Origin: Mangrovimicrobium sp033283265
Lineage (GTDB): Bacteria > Pseudomonadota > Gammaproteobacteria > Pseudomonadales > Halieaceae
Assembly: GCA_033283265.1 (NCBI GenBank)
Contig: JAWMQN010000003.1
Span: 124,001 to 188,000 of the forward strand
DNA length: 64,000 nucleotides
Reading direction: 5' to 3'
Below, in pieces: positions 16,235 to 25,367 of the stretch; the stretch's first letter is position 1; every line of letters begins with the position of its first letter. Below the pieces are notes generated by a model. It saw only the letters and a list, made by a program, of their open reading frames with translations. It searched no databases and was not told where the DNA came from. Position numbers and translations under genes: made by a program.

Positions 16235-17350
16235 TTACCAGTAGATGCGCAGGCCGGTGGTCAGGCCCCAGCCCGCGTACTTGCCGCCATCGCCGGCGGC
16301 GTCGTCCATGCTGGCGTACTGCAGGCCGGTCTGCCACTTGAGCTTGTGGCCGTAGAAGAACAGGTTGAGGCCGGCGTAGACCTCGCGGTAGCGGTCGCCG
16401 CGGCCGCCGACGATTTCCCGCTCGCAGCGGTGCAGGCGCAGGCCGTTGGCGTCGTCGCTGTCGAGCCAGGTGTAGCGCAGCACCCACTGCAGCAGATCGC
16501 TGCTGTTGTAGAAGGGCATCAGCACCAGGCCGCGGATGTCGCTCTGCTCGAAGTAGCCCCTGCCCCAGGCGAGATCCGTGCGCAGGCCGAGCGCGCCGGC
16601 CTGCCACTGGCTGGACAGGCTGAGCACGTCGCCGAAGTCGCGGGTGTTGTTGTCGCGATCGGCCTCGTTGTTGACGTAGTCGAGACGCACCAGTGCCTCG
16701 TCGATGCCCAGCGCCGCGGCCCCGTCGTAGCCCAGCGAGGCGAGGTAGAAAGTGCCGCCCTCGGCGATGCCGACCTCCGCTTCGCCGTCCGCCGAGAACA
16801 CCCCGGCCCGGTACTGCAGCTGGTTGCCGACGCTGCCCTGGGCGCTGATACCGGTGAAGTACTCCTCGGTAAACCACAGGTTGTTGGTGAGGTTGTTGCG
16901 CTGCAGGGTGAGCAGGCGCTTGGAGGAGGTGGCGCCGTCGAGGGTGAAGCCCGCCGAGTGCTTGAGGATCTTCAGGTCGAGACCGGGGCCCGGGTTCCAG
17001 CCGACGTAGGCCTCGGTCAGCTTGTTGTACCAGTCCCCCGCCGCTTCATTGAGATCGAAGTCGCCCTCGATGTGTACCAGCCAGTCGTTGGCCAGTGCCG
17101 ACTTGAAGCCGAAGCGGAAGCGCCGCCAGCGGGTGTCGTCGAAGTCGCCCTGGTCGGCGTCGAACCAGGCCGCCTCCCACTGCAGGCGGCCGCTGAGATC
17201 GACGCTGCGGACCAGGCCCTGGTCCGAACTGTAGAGAGTGGCATGGCCCCAGGCCCGCTCGGCCCAGTCCTGGGCCTGCGCGCCAGCCGCGGTGACACAC
17301 AGCGCTGCCGCCAGCGCGCTCGGCCGGACGCAGCAACTGGCGACCGCCAC
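16235..17350 (-). CDS. OprO/OprP-like outer-membrane porin downstream of prpE
   Basis: A 371-residue protein with a leader ending AGAQAQDW and porin features: WRRFRFGFKSALANDW, KILKHSAGFTLDGATSSKRLL, FTEEYFTGI and a C-terminal aromatic residue. These match the phosphate-selective porin O/P superfamily. The GTG start at 17350 has no strong ribosome-binding site and lies 18 bp after the prpE stop, so it is probably translated from the prpE transcript. Context suggests uptake of short-chain carboxylates rather than phosphate, by inference. Confidence 0.75.
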   Translation of the reverse strand: MAVASCCVRPSALAAALCVTAAGAQAQDWAERAWGHATLYSSDQGLVRSVDLSGRLQWEAAWFDADQGDFDDTRWRRFRFGFKSALANDWLVHIEGDFDLNEAAGDWYNKLTEAYVGWNPGPGLDLKILKHSAGFTLDGATSSKRLLTLQRNNLTNNLWFTEEYFTGISAQGSVGNQLQYRAGVFSADGEAEVGIAEGGTFYLASLGYDGAAALGIDEALVRLDYVNNEADRDNNTRDFGDVLSLSSQWQAGALGLRTDLAWGRGYFEQSDIRGLVLMPFYNSSDLLQWVLRYTWLDSDDANGLRLHRCEREIVGGRGDRYREVYAGLNLFFYGHKLKWQTGLQYASMDDAAGDGGKYAGWGLTTGLRIYW

Positions 17351-17368
17351 GGCCGTGGGCCCGGCAGA

Positions 17369-19270
17369 TCAGGAAGCCGCGCGCCCGGACTGCGCCAGCG
17401 GCCGCAGCAGTGCCTCCAGTTCCGGCAGGCAGGCGGCATCGTCGATGGTCGAGGGCACCGTGTACGCCTCGCCGTCGGCCATCTGCCGCAGGATCTTGCG
17501 CAGGATCTTGCCGGAGCGGGTCTTCGGCAGGCGCGGCACCACCAGGGTGTCCTTGAAGCTGGCCACCGCGCCGATCTCGTGGCGCACGCTGGCGACCAGT
17601 TCGTCGTGCAGCTGTTGCGGGCTGATATCGACACCGTCCTTGAGCAGCAGCAGGCCCAGCGGTTTCTGCCCCTTCAGCTCGTCGTGGATGCCGATCACCG
17701 CGCACTCGGCGACCGCCGGATGCGCCGCCAACACCTCTTCCATCTCGCCGGTGGAGAGGCGGTGGCCGGCGACATTCATCACGTCGTCGGTGCGGCCCAT
17801 GATGAACACGTAGCCGTCCTCGTCGCGGTAACCGCCGTCGCCGGTGACGTAGTAGCCGTCGAAGGTGGCCAGGTAGCCGTCGCGAAAGCGCGGGTAATTG
17901 CCCCAGATGGTCGGCAGGCAGCCGGGCGGCAGCGGCCGGCGCAGGGCGACGATGCCCTGCTCGCCCGCCGCCACCGGCTGGCCGCGCTCGTCGAGAATCT
18001 GCACATCGTAGCCGGGCACCGGGAAGGTCGCGGAACCGGCGCGGGCGGCCACCGGCTCGATACCCATCGGGTTGGAGCAGATCGCCCAGCCGGTCTCGGT
18101 CTGCCACCAGTGGTCCACCACCGGCACGCCGACCAGCGCGCTGGCCCACTCGTAGGTCGGCGGGTCGAGGCGCTCGCCGGCCATGAACAGGGTTTTCAGG
18201 CAGCCGAGGTCATACTGGGCGAACAGCTTGCCCTGCGGGTCTTCCTTGCGGATGGCGCGAAAGGCGGTGGGCGCGGCGAACAGGGCCTTCACCCCGTACT
18301 CGCTGACCACCCGCCAGAAGGCGCCGGCGTCCGGGGTCTTCACCGGCTTGCCCTCGTAGAACACCGTCGACAGGCCGGCGATCAGCGGCGCGTAGACGAT
18401 GTAGGAGTGGCCGACCACCCAGCCGACGTCCGAGGCCGCCCAGAACACCTCGCCGGGATGCATGTCGTAGACCGCCCGCATGCTGTAGTGCATGGCCACC
18501 GCGTGGCCGCCGTTGTCGCGCACCACGCCCTTGGGTTTGCCGGTGGTGCCGGAGGTGTAGAGGATGTACAGCGGGTCGGTGGCGAGCACCGGGGTGCAGG
18601 CGGCGGGCTGCGCCGCCGCCACCGCTTCGGTCCAGTCGATATCGCGGCCGGCGATCAGCGTCGCTTGCGCCTGCGGGCGCTGCAGGATCAGGGTCGCGCG
18701 GGGTTTGTGCGCCGCCGCCTCGATCGCCGCGTCGAGCAGCGGCTTGTAGGGAATCACCCGGTCCACCTCGATACCGCAGGAAGCGGAGACCACCACCAGC
18801 GGCTCGGCATCGTCGATGCGCACCGCCAGCTCGTGGGCGGCGAAGCCGCCGAAGACCACCGAGTGCACGGCGCCGATGCGGGCGCAGGCGAGCATCGCCA
18901 CCGCCGCCTCGGGCACCATCGGCATGTAGACCAGCACGCGGTCGCCCTTGCCCACGCCCTGGGCCTGCAGCGCGCCGGCGAAGCGGGCGACCTGGTCGAG
19001 CAGCTCGGCGTAGGTGATGGCGCGCTTGCTGCCGGTCACCGGCGAGTCGTAGTAGATCGCCACCTGCCCGCCGCGGCCATTTGCCACGTGGTAGTCGAGG
19101 GCCAGGTGGCAGGTGTTGAGTTCGCCGTCGACGAACCAGCGCTCGACGCCGTTGTCGTCGCGGCCGAGCACGCGGCTGGGCGGAGTGAACCAGTCCAGTG
19201 CCTGCGCCTGTTCGCCCCAGAATTGTTCGGGCTGTTCGATGGAGCGGCGGTATTCGTCCTGATAGCTCAT
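17369..19270 (-). CDS. prpE: Propionyl-CoA synthetase (PrpE type)
   Basis: A 633-residue acyl-CoA synthetase. It shows the AMP-binding motif YTSGTTGKPKGVV, the segment VVDHWWQTETGW, YYVTGDGGYRDEDG and GRTDDVMNVAGHRLSTGEMEE, with the catalytic Lys in PKTRSGKILRK near the C-terminus. Length and the N-terminus (SIEQPEQFWGEQAQ) fit PrpE better than AcsA. It activates propionate, or acetate, to the CoA thioester using ATP. It is divergent from crbS across a shared operator region and is predicted to be controlled by CrbR. Confidence 0.85.
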   Translation of the reverse strand: MSYQDEYRRSIEQPEQFWGEQAQALDWFTPPSRVLGRDDNGVERWFVDGELNTCHLALDYHVANGRGGQVAIYYDSPVTGSKRAITYAELLDQVARFAGALQAQGVGKGDRVLVYMPMVPEAAVAMLACARIGAVHSVVFGGFAAHELAVRIDDAEPLVVVSASCGIEVDRVIPYKPLLDAAIEAAAHKPRATLILQRPQAQATLIAGRDIDWTEAVAAAQPAACTPVLATDPLYILYTSGTTGKPKGVVRDNGGHAVAMHYSMRAVYDMHPGEVFWAASDVGWVVGHSYIVYAPLIAGLSTVFYEGKPVKTPDAGAFWRVVSEYGVKALFAAPTAFRAIRKEDPQGKLFAQYDLGCLKTLFMAGERLDPPTYEWASALVGVPVVDHWWQTETGWAICSNPMGIEPVAARAGSATFPVPGYDVQILDERGQPVAAGEQGIVALRRPLPPGCLPTIWGNYPRFRDGYLATFDGYYVTGDGGYRDEDGYVFIMGRTDDVMNVAGHRLSTGEMEEVLAAHPAVAECAVIGIHDELKGQKPLGLLLLKDGVDISPQQLHDELVASVRHEIGAVASFKDTLVVPRLPKTRSGKILRKILRQMADGEAYTVPSTIDDAACLPELEALLRPLAQSGRAAS

Positions 19271-19305
19271 GCTGGTACCTGCAGGATGTATTTATGTAAC
19301 TGTCC

Positions 19306-19389
19306 AATGTAGCCCGCACCACGCCGCGGGGCCATACGACCAAAGTCGACTCAAGGTCGTGCACGGCTGCGGGCGGCCTCTGTTATGAT
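19306..19389. promoter_or_regulatory. Divergent prpE-crbS promoter with paired GACYWWRGTC operators
   Basis: GACCAAAGTC (19338-19347) lies 31.5 bp from the first base of a -10 TACATT on the minus strand (complement of 19306-19311), driving prpE. GACTCAAGGTC (19348-19358, one base longer) lies 31 bp from -10 TATGAT (19384-19389), driving crbS. The two sites abut and share a central AGTCGACT. The same dyad and spacing occur at three other promoters of this module. Confidence 0.75.
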
Positions 19390-19438
19390 CCGGGCATGCC
19401 CCCGGCCAACCCATAACAACGCAGAGGCCCGCCCACAG

Positions 19439-22400
19439 GTGACCTCCTCGATCCTGCTCAGTCTCGCCCTGCTGTACGTCTGCGTGCTGTTCACGGTGGC
19501 CTGGCGGGTCGACCGCAACTCCGACCTCGGCCTGAGCCCGGCGCGCAGCGCCACCTGGCGCGGCTTCGTCTACGCCCTCTCCCTCGGCGTCTACTGCAGT
19601 TCCTGGACTTTCTACGGCGCCGTCGGCAGCGCCACCGCCCAGCCCTGGGGCCACGTGCCGATCTACCTCGGGCCGATCCTGGTGTTCCTCTTCGGCTGGC
19701 CGCTGATCCGCCGCCTGCTGGCCATGGGCCAGCGCCACCGGGTGACCTCGATCGCCGACTATATCGGCGCCCGCTTCGGCAAGCGCCAGAGCCTGGCGAT
19801 CCTCGCCACCATGGTCGCCACCGCCGCGGTGCTGCCCTACATCGCCCTGCAGTTCCGCGCCCTCGCCCAGGCCTGGGCCATCGTCGGCGGCTCCGAGGCG
19901 CCGCTGCGCGAAATCGGCATCGACACGGTGCTGTTCACCGCCATCCTGCTGGCGGTGTTCACCATTCTCTTCGGCGCGCGGCGCCTCGACGGCCACGAGC
20001 GCCACTTCGGCATGATGGCCGCGATCTCGGTGGAGTCGATGGTCAAGCTGCTGGCCTTCATCATCGTCGCGGCGCTCGCCGTGGGCTACCTCTACCGCCT
20101 GCCCGCCAGCGAGGACCTCAGCGCGACCACCGCCACCCTGTGGCAGTTCCAGCTGAGCCCGGACTTCCTCGCCAGCACGCTGATCAGCGGGCTGGCCATC
20201 CTCTGCCTGCCGCGGCAGTTCCACGTCATGGTGGTCGAGGCCCAGCCGGGCACCGACACCCGCCTCGCGCGCTGGATCCTGCCGCTCTACCTGCTGCTGT
20301 TCATGGTCCTGGTGGTACCCATCGGCATCGCCGGCACCGAGGTTTTCGCGGTGGCCGGCAACGTCGACCCGGACACCTACGTGCAGTTGCTGCCGATCGC
20401 CCTGGAGTCGGACCTGGCCACCGTCGCCGCCTTCGTCGGCGGCATCTCCGCCGCCACCGGCATGGTCATCGTGGCCACGGTGAGCCTCGCCATCATGCTC
20501 ACCAACGAGGTGGTGGCGCCGCTGCTGATGCGCTTCAACCGCCACTCGCCGACCGCGGTGCTGCACCTCGGCGACAACCTGCGGCGCACCCGGCAGATCA
20601 TCATCGTCGCCATCCTGCTGGCGGCCTGGGGCGTCACCGGCGAGCTGATGTCCCTGCCCTGGCTGACCCAGATCGGCTTCATCTCCTTCCTCGCCTCGGC
20701 CCAGCTGGCGCCGGCGGTGCTGGCCGGCCTCTACTGGCGCCGCGCCCACGGCGTCGCGGTGATGCTGGGCATACTCGCCGGCCTGGCCCTGTGGTTTTAC
20801 TGCGGCCTGCTGCCGGCCCTGCTGGCGGAGAGCGACCCGCTGCTGACCCGCGGCCCCTTCGACCTGCACTGGCTGCGGCCGATGGGCCTGCTCGGCCTGC
20901 AGGGCGAATCGCGCCTGGCCTACGCCACCGCCTGGAGCCTCGGCGTGAACACCCTGTGCATGCTCGGCCTGTCGCTGCTGCTGCGGCCCTCCCGCGCCGA
21001 TACCCGGCAGATGCGCCTGTTCCTCGCCGGCCCCGAGGACCTGCACCAGGACATCAACGACGATTTCGAGCTGTCGATGATCCGCGGCAGCCAGCTGCAG
21101 GCGCTGCTGCTGCCCTTCGTCGAGCAGGGCGAGCTGCAGCGCATGTGGCAGGCCTACGAGGACCGCTACCAGCAGCGCCTGCTGCCCGGCGACCGGGTGC
21201 CGCGCTTCGTCATCAACCAGACCGAGTCGGTGCTGGCGAGCATGATCGGCGCCTCCTCCGCGCACAAGGCGCTGGAGCAGCTGGAGAGCTTCCAGCAGCT
21301 GGCCTACCACGACCTCGCGACCATGGTCAGCGACGCCAGCCGCCTCAACACCTTCAACCGCGAGCTGCTGCAGACCACGGTGGAGAGCCTGGTGCACGGC
21401 GTCTCGGTGGTCGACGAGGAGCTGCGCGTGGTGGCCTGGAACGGCGTCTACCAGGACATGTTCAACTACCCGGAGCGTTTCCTCTACATCGGCTGCCCGA
21501 TCGAGCGGGTCTACCGCTACAACGCCGAGCGCGGCTACCTCGGCAGCAACAGCGACGACAACACCGAGGAGCAGATCGCCCGCCGCCTGCGCTGGCTGCG
21601 CGAGGGCAGTGCCTACCGGTTGGAGCGCACCCTGCCCGACGGCCGGCTGATCGAGATCCAGGGCAAGCCGATGCCGCGCGGCGGCTTCGTCACCACCTAC
21701 ATGGACATCACCCGCTACCACGAGATGCTCGCCGAGCTGCGCGACACCAAGGAGGAGCTGGAGCAGAAAGTGGCCTCGGGCTCGGAATCCCTCAGCGCCA
21801 GCAACGCCCTGCTGCGGCAGGAAAACCGCCTGCGCGCCGAGGCCGAGTCGCGCCTGCGCGAGGCCAACGTGAGCAAGTCGCACTTCATGTCCGCCGCCAG
21901 CCACGACCTGCTGCAGCCGATCAACGCCGCGCGCCTGTTCACCGCCAGCCTGCGCCAGCAGCTCAACGGCGAAGCCAGCGCGGAAACCCTGCACGTGGTG
22001 GAACAGGTCGACCGCTCCCTGCACCGGGCGGAGCAGATGATCTCCGAGCTGCGCGAGATCGCCCGGCTCGACTCCGGCCGCCTGCAACCCCAGCGCACGC
22101 CCTTCCCCGCCTCGCGCCTGCTCGACGCCCTGCGCGACGAATTCCGCGACGCGGTCAACGCGCCGCAGCAGCGGCTGACGGTGATGCCGAGTTCGGTCTG
22201 GCTGAATTCCGACGAGGCGCTGGTGCACCGCATCCTGCAGAACCTGCTCTCCAACGCCCTGCGCTACGCGCCCCACGGCCACGTCGTGGTCGGCGTGCGG
22301 CGGCGGCCGGACTGCGCCGAGCTGCAGGTGCTCGACTCGGGCCCGGGCATCGCCGAGCGCGACCGGGTGGCGATCTTCCAGGAGTTCCAGCGCCTGGCCA

Positions 22401-22948
22401 AGGCCGGCGCCGGCCAGAGCGACGGCCTCGGCCTCGGCCTGGCCATCGTGCAGCGCTGCGCCCGCCTGCTGGAATTGCCGCTGCGGCTGGAATCGGAAGA
22501 GGCCCGCGGTACGCTGTTCGCCATCTCGGTGCCGCTGGCCGAGCCGCAGGAGCTGCCCGCGGCGCAGGTGTACGGCGCCGAGGCCGACCTCGCCGGGGTG
22601 CGCATCGTCTGCCTGGATAACGAACCGCTGATTCTCGAGGGCCTGCAGCGCATGCTCGAGAACGCCGGCGCGCAGGTGGCCGCGGCCACCGACCGCCAGG
22701 GTCTCGTCGATATTCTCTCGGTGGAGCGCCCGGACATCATCCTCGCCGACTACCACCTCGACAATGGCGACACCGGCGTCGATGCCCTGCTGGCGCAGGA
22801 CCGCGAACTGCCGCCGGTGGTGATCCTCTCCGCGGACGACAGCGACGAGGTGCGCCAGCGGGTGCGCGACTCGGGTTTCCGCTTCCTGCCCAAGCCGGTG
22901 AACACGGCGCGGCTGCGGGCCTTGTTGCTGGCGTTGTTGCGGCAGTAA
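19439..22948 (+). CDS. crbS: CrbS-type hybrid sensor kinase with sodium:solute-symporter domain
   Basis: The -10 element overlaps the first in-frame ATG (19385), so translation probably starts at GTG 19439 (1169 aa). Domains in order: a 12-13-helix SSS transporter-like region (about 1-490), a linker, a PAS-like region (about 640-740), a coiled coil, HisKA with H822 in SAASHDLLQP, HATPase (DSGPGI, GLGLGLAI) and a C-terminal receiver with D1104 in ILADYHLD. This is the architecture of CrbS/MxtR, which controls the acetate switch in Vibrio and Pseudomonas together with the response regulator CrbR. CrbR lies just downstream on the other strand. Confidence 0.88.
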   Translation: MTSSILLSLALLYVCVLFTVAWRVDRNSDLGLSPARSATWRGFVYALSLGVYCSSWTFYGAVGSATAQPWGHVPIYLGPILVFLFGWPLIRRLLAMGQRHRVTSIADYIGARFGKRQSLAILATMVATAAVLPYIALQFRALAQAWAIVGGSEAPLREIGIDTVLFTAILLAVFTILFGARRLDGHERHFGMMAAISVESMVKLLAFIIVAALAVGYLYRLPASEDLSATTATLWQFQLSPDFLASTLISGLAILCLPRQFHVMVVEAQPGTDTRLARWILPLYLLLFMVLVVPIGIAGTEVFAVAGNVDPDTYVQLLPIALESDLATVAAFVGGISAATGMVIVATVSLAIMLTNEVVAPLLMRFNRHSPTAVLHLGDNLRRTRQIIIVAILLAAWGVTGELMSLPWLTQIGFISFLASAQLAPAVLAGLYWRRAHGVAVMLGILAGLALWFYCGLLPALLAESDPLLTRGPFDLHWLRPMGLLGLQGESRLAYATAWSLGVNTLCMLGLSLLLRPSRADTRQMRLFLAGPEDLHQDINDDFELSMIRGSQLQALLLPFVEQGELQRMWQAYEDRYQQRLLPGDRVPRFVINQTESVLASMIGASSAHKALEQLESFQQLAYHDLATMVSDASRLNTFNRELLQTTVESLVHGVSVVDEELRVVAWNGVYQDMFNYPERFLYIGCPIERVYRYNAERGYLGSNSDDNTEEQIARRLRWLREGSAYRLERTLPDGRLIEIQGKPMPRGGFVTTYMDITRYHEMLAELRDTKEELEQKVASGSESLSASNALLRQENRLRAEAESRLREANVSKSHFMSAASHDLLQPINAARLFTASLRQQLNGEASAETLHVVEQVDRSLHRAEQMISELREIARLDSGRLQPQRTPFPASRLLDALRDEFRDAVNAPQQRLTVMPSSVWLNSDEALVHRILQNLLSNALRYAPHGHVVVGVRRRPDCAELQVLDSGPGIAERDRVAIFQEFQRLAKAGAGQSDGLGLGLAIVQRCARLLELPLRLESEEARGTLFAISVPLAEPQELPAAQVYGAEADLAGVRIVCLDNEPLILEGLQRMLENAGAQVAAATDRQGLVDILSVERPDIILADYHLDNGDTGVDALLAQDRELPPVVILSADDSDEVRQRVRDSGFRFLPKPVNTARLRALLLALLRQ

Positions 22949-23003
22949 GGCGTCGCGGCACTCCGGGCCGTGGTTGCGGCAGCAAGGCGTCGCGGCACTC
23001 CGG
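22937..23003. repeat. Direct duplication of the 3' end of crbS
   Basis: A 30-bp segment at 22937-22966, containing the last codons and stop of crbS, is repeated at 22974-23003 with one difference (AGT versus AGC). It directly abuts the palindromic repeat at 23007. Confidence 0.85.
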
Positions 23004-23006
23004 AAT

Positions 23007-23104
23007 GGGGTCAGAGTCACGACTCTGACCCCGGACCGTGAGAGTCTGACCTCTGGAAAAAAGAAGGAAAAAGGAAAAGGGGTCAGAGTCTAGACTCTGA
23101 CCCC
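23007..23104. repeat. Two REP-like 26-bp palindromes between convergent crbS and crbR
   Basis: GGGGTCAGAGTC-N2-GACTCTGACCCC occurs at 23007-23032 (centre AC) and 23079-23104 (centre TA). They are separated by a degenerate CCGTGAGAGTCTGACCTC segment and a purine-rich A/G tract. Same family as at 10819 and 60215. Confidence 0.85.
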
Positions 23105-23111
23105 TGACTTT

Positions 23112-23780
23112 CTACACCGGCGCCGTAAGATCCTCCGGCGGCTCGACGCTGAGGCTGGCCAGCGCCAGCACCGCCTGGGTGCGCGAGTTCACCCCCAGCT
23201 TGCGGAAGATCTCCGTCATGTGCGCCTTCACCGTCGCTTCTTTCACGTCGAGCTCGTAGGCGATCTGCTTGTTCAGCAAACCCTCCACCAGCATCGAGGC
23301 GACGCGGAACTGCTGTGGTGTCAGGGTGGACAGCGCCTCGGCCACATCCAGCGCCTGCAGGCTGGCGCCGCTGGTCCCGGCCTTGAGGCCCGGGTGCAGG
23401 CCGCACTCGCCCGCCATCACCGCCTCGATGCAGGACTGGATGTCGTTGATATCCGCCGACTTGGAGAGGAAGGCGGCGGCGCCGTGGTCGAGGGCCCGGC
23501 GCACCGTGTCGGGATGGGTGTTGGCGGAAATCATGATCACCGGCGCGGCGGGGAAGTGCCCGCCGAACCAGGACAGCGCCGAGAAGCCCACCGCGCCGGG
23601 CATGTGCAGGTCGAGCAGCAGCAGGTCGATGGCGCCGACATTCTGCGCCAGCTGCTGCAGCGCGCTGACGTCGCTGGCCAGCTCCACCGCGTGGCCGGGG
23701 AAGCGCTGCACGATCACCTGTTGCAGCGCGGCGCGGAACAGGGGGTGGTCGTCGGCAATCAGGATGGTATGGGTAGTCAC
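23112..23780 (-). CDS. crbR: CrbR-type LuxR/NarL-family response regulator
   Basis: GTG 23780, preceded by GGGAG, gives 222 aa. The receiver domain shows ILIADDHPLF, the phospho-acceptor Asp in LLLLDLHMPG and the conserved Lys in LSKSAD. The C-terminal LuxR-type helix-turn-helix includes LTPQQFRVASMLVEGLLNKQIA and EATVKAHMTEIFRKLGV. This is the organisation of CrbR/ErdR/AgmR regulators, the partners of CrbS kinases, which activate acetate-utilisation genes. Convergent with crbS across REP-like palindromes and divergent from the DcaP-type porin. Candidate protein for the GACYWWRGTC dyads. Confidence 0.85.
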   Translation of the reverse strand: MTTHTILIADDHPLFRAALQQVIVQRFPGHAVELASDVSALQQLAQNVGAIDLLLLDLHMPGAVGFSALSWFGGHFPAAPVIMISANTHPDTVRRALDHGAAAFLSKSADINDIQSCIEAVMAGECGLHPGLKAGTSGASLQALDVAEALSTLTPQQFRVASMLVEGLLNKQIAYELDVKEATVKAHMTEIFRKLGVNSRTQAVLALASLSVEPPEDLTAPV

Positions 23781-23875
23781 AACTCCCGGCTCTCTTCTTC
23801 GCTGGCCGCAGGTAGCGCCGGCCCGGTCAATGCAATGTAAACCCCGCTGCCGGCAAACGAAAGTCTGCAACCATA

Positions 23876-23934
23876 GACTTTGGTCGAATCAAGACCAAAG
23901 TCGAATACCCGATTTACTACCCCCGACCAATACT
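23876..23934 (+). promoter_or_regulatory. dcaP promoter with two GACYWWRGTC operators
   Basis: GACTTTGGTC (23876-23885) and GACCAAAGTC (23893-23902) are 17 bp apart centre to centre. The proximal one is 31.5 bp from the first base of -10-like AATACT (23929-23934). No matching -10 is seen at that distance on the crbR side, so both sites probably serve the porin gene. Confidence 0.7.
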
Positions 23935-23977
23935 GCAAGCGCTCAATCCATAACCAGAAACAACAGGAGCGATGATC

Positions 23978-25279
23978 ATGCGCAAGCAGATAGTACCCAT
24001 ACTGACCGCCGCCAGCCTCGCCACGCTGTCCACCGCTGTATCCGCCGACGCCGTCAACGACCGCATCGCGGAACTGGAGCGGCAACTCGCCGAGCTGAAA
24101 GCCCAGGTAACCTCCAACAAGCAGTCCATTGATACCAACGCCGTGGAGATCGAGGAGGCCCGGCCGATGGCCAAGGGCACCAAGTTCACCTACGGCGGTT
24201 ACATCCAGCTCGACGCCATCACCTCGGATTTCAGTGAAGGCAAACCCGGCAACAAGCTGATCGACGATTTCCTCGTGCCCTCGCTGATCCCGGTGGAACC
24301 GGTCAGCGGCAGCGCGGACGCCTACCAGTCGACCAACCTCAGTGCGAAGAGCTCGCGCTTCTTCTTCACCACCGCGACCGATACCGACGTCGGCAAGATC
24401 TCCTCGCGGATCGAGCTGGACTGGATGGTCAGCAGCCAGGGTGACGAACGCATCTCCAACTCCTGGAGCTCGCGCCTGCGCCACGCCTTCCTGCAGTGGG
24501 ATTACGCCCCGGGCAGCTCGATCATGGCCGGGCAGAGCTGGTCGACCTTCTTCAACGTCGGCGCGCTGCCGGACAACCTCGACTTCGTCGGCCCGGTGGG
24601 TACCATCTTCGTGCGCCAGCCGCAGATCCGCTGGACCATGGGCGGCCTGCAACTGGCGGTGGAGAACCCCGCCACCCGCCTCAACGGTGTCGACTGGGAC
24701 AACGATGCCGAGGGCATCCCGGACCTGATCGCGCGCTACAACGGCAAGCTGGGCGACCTCTCGTGGTCGATCGCCGGCATGGGCCGCCAGCTCACCTGGG
24801 AGAATCGCTCCGACCCCGCCATTGACGGCGGCAGCGACGAGCAGTTCGGCTACGCCCTGTCGCTCGCCGGCAAGTGGGCCTTCGGCATGGACGACCTGCG
24901 CTTCATGTTCAACTACGGCGATGCGCTGGGCCGCTACCTGGGCCTGAACGCCTTCAACGACGGCTATGTCGACGCCAGCGGCGACATCGAGACCATCGAC
25001 CAGTGGGGCGGCTTCATCGCCTACCGGCACTTCTGGACGCCGCACTGGAACAGCACTTTCTCTGCCTCAATGGCCTCCGCGGACAACCCCGGCATCGGCG
25101 ATTACGCCGGCGCGGATTCCCTGGCCAGCGACTACCGCAGCATGCACGCCAGCCTGAACTACCTGCCGACACCGAAAATGCAGTTCGGCGGCGAGCTGAT
25201 CTGGGCGGAGAAAGAGCTCGAGGACGGTCGCAGCGGCGACATGAGCCGCTTCCAGTTCGCGGCCAAGTATGCGTTCTGA
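23978..25279 (+). CDS. DcaP-like trimeric outer-membrane porin
   Basis: Of two in-frame ATGs, 23978 is preferred because AGGAG (23965-23969) lies 8 nt before it and only 2 nt before 23972. The protein is 433 aa with a signal peptide (STAVSADA), a short coiled coil (NDRIAELERQLAELKAQV) and a barrel ending AKYAF. This N-terminal coiled coil plus barrel, with TKFTYGGYIQLDAI and FLQWDYAPGSSIMAGQSWSTFF, is typical of DcaP-type porins, which pass dicarboxylates and other anions. Its operators tie it to the acetate switch. Confidence 0.82.
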   Translation: MRKQIVPILTAASLATLSTAVSADAVNDRIAELERQLAELKAQVTSNKQSIDTNAVEIEEARPMAKGTKFTYGGYIQLDAITSDFSEGKPGNKLIDDFLVPSLIPVEPVSGSADAYQSTNLSAKSSRFFFTTATDTDVGKISSRIELDWMVSSQGDERISNSWSSRLRHAFLQWDYAPGSSIMAGQSWSTFFNVGALPDNLDFVGPVGTIFVRQPQIRWTMGGLQLAVENPATRLNGVDWDNDAEGIPDLIARYNGKLGDLSWSIAGMGRQLTWENRSDPAIDGGSDEQFGYALSLAGKWAFGMDDLRFMFNYGDALGRYLGLNAFNDGYVDASGDIETIDQWGGFIAYRHFWTPHWNSTFSASMASADNPGIGDYAGADSLASDYRSMHASLNYLPTPKMQFGGELIWAEKELEDGRSGDMSRFQFAAKYAF

Positions 25280-25285
25280 GCGTTC

Positions 25286-25327
25286 GACCAAAGTCCAACA
25301 GTATGGCTCTGGCGTCTCGCGTAGTAT
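25286..25327 (+). promoter_or_regulatory. Promoter of the DUF4212-symporter operon with GACYWWRGTC operator
   Basis: GACCAAAGTC (25286-25295) starts 7 bp after the dcaP stop codon. Its centre is 31.5 bp from the first base of -10-like TAGTAT (25322-25327). No terminator is visible between dcaP and this promoter. Confidence 0.7.
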
Positions 25328-25367
25328 CGAGGCGTCAGAAAACATAACAACAGTGAGGAGATAGGCG

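Noticed and set aside
16169..19312. A 1047-codon plus-strand frame opposite the porin and prpE
   Set aside because: The translation is low-complexity His/Val/Ala/Gly-rich, typical of antisense to GC-rich genes; prpE and the porin on the minus strand are clear.
19385..19438. ATG 19385 as the start of crbS
   Set aside because: The ATG lies inside a good -10 hexamer (TATGAT) at the right distance from an operator, so it should not be in the transcript; GTG 19439 fits the conserved N-terminus.
19292..23020. A 1242-codon minus-strand frame opposite crbS
   Set aside because: Same antisense artefact; crbS has well-defined kinase and receiver motifs.
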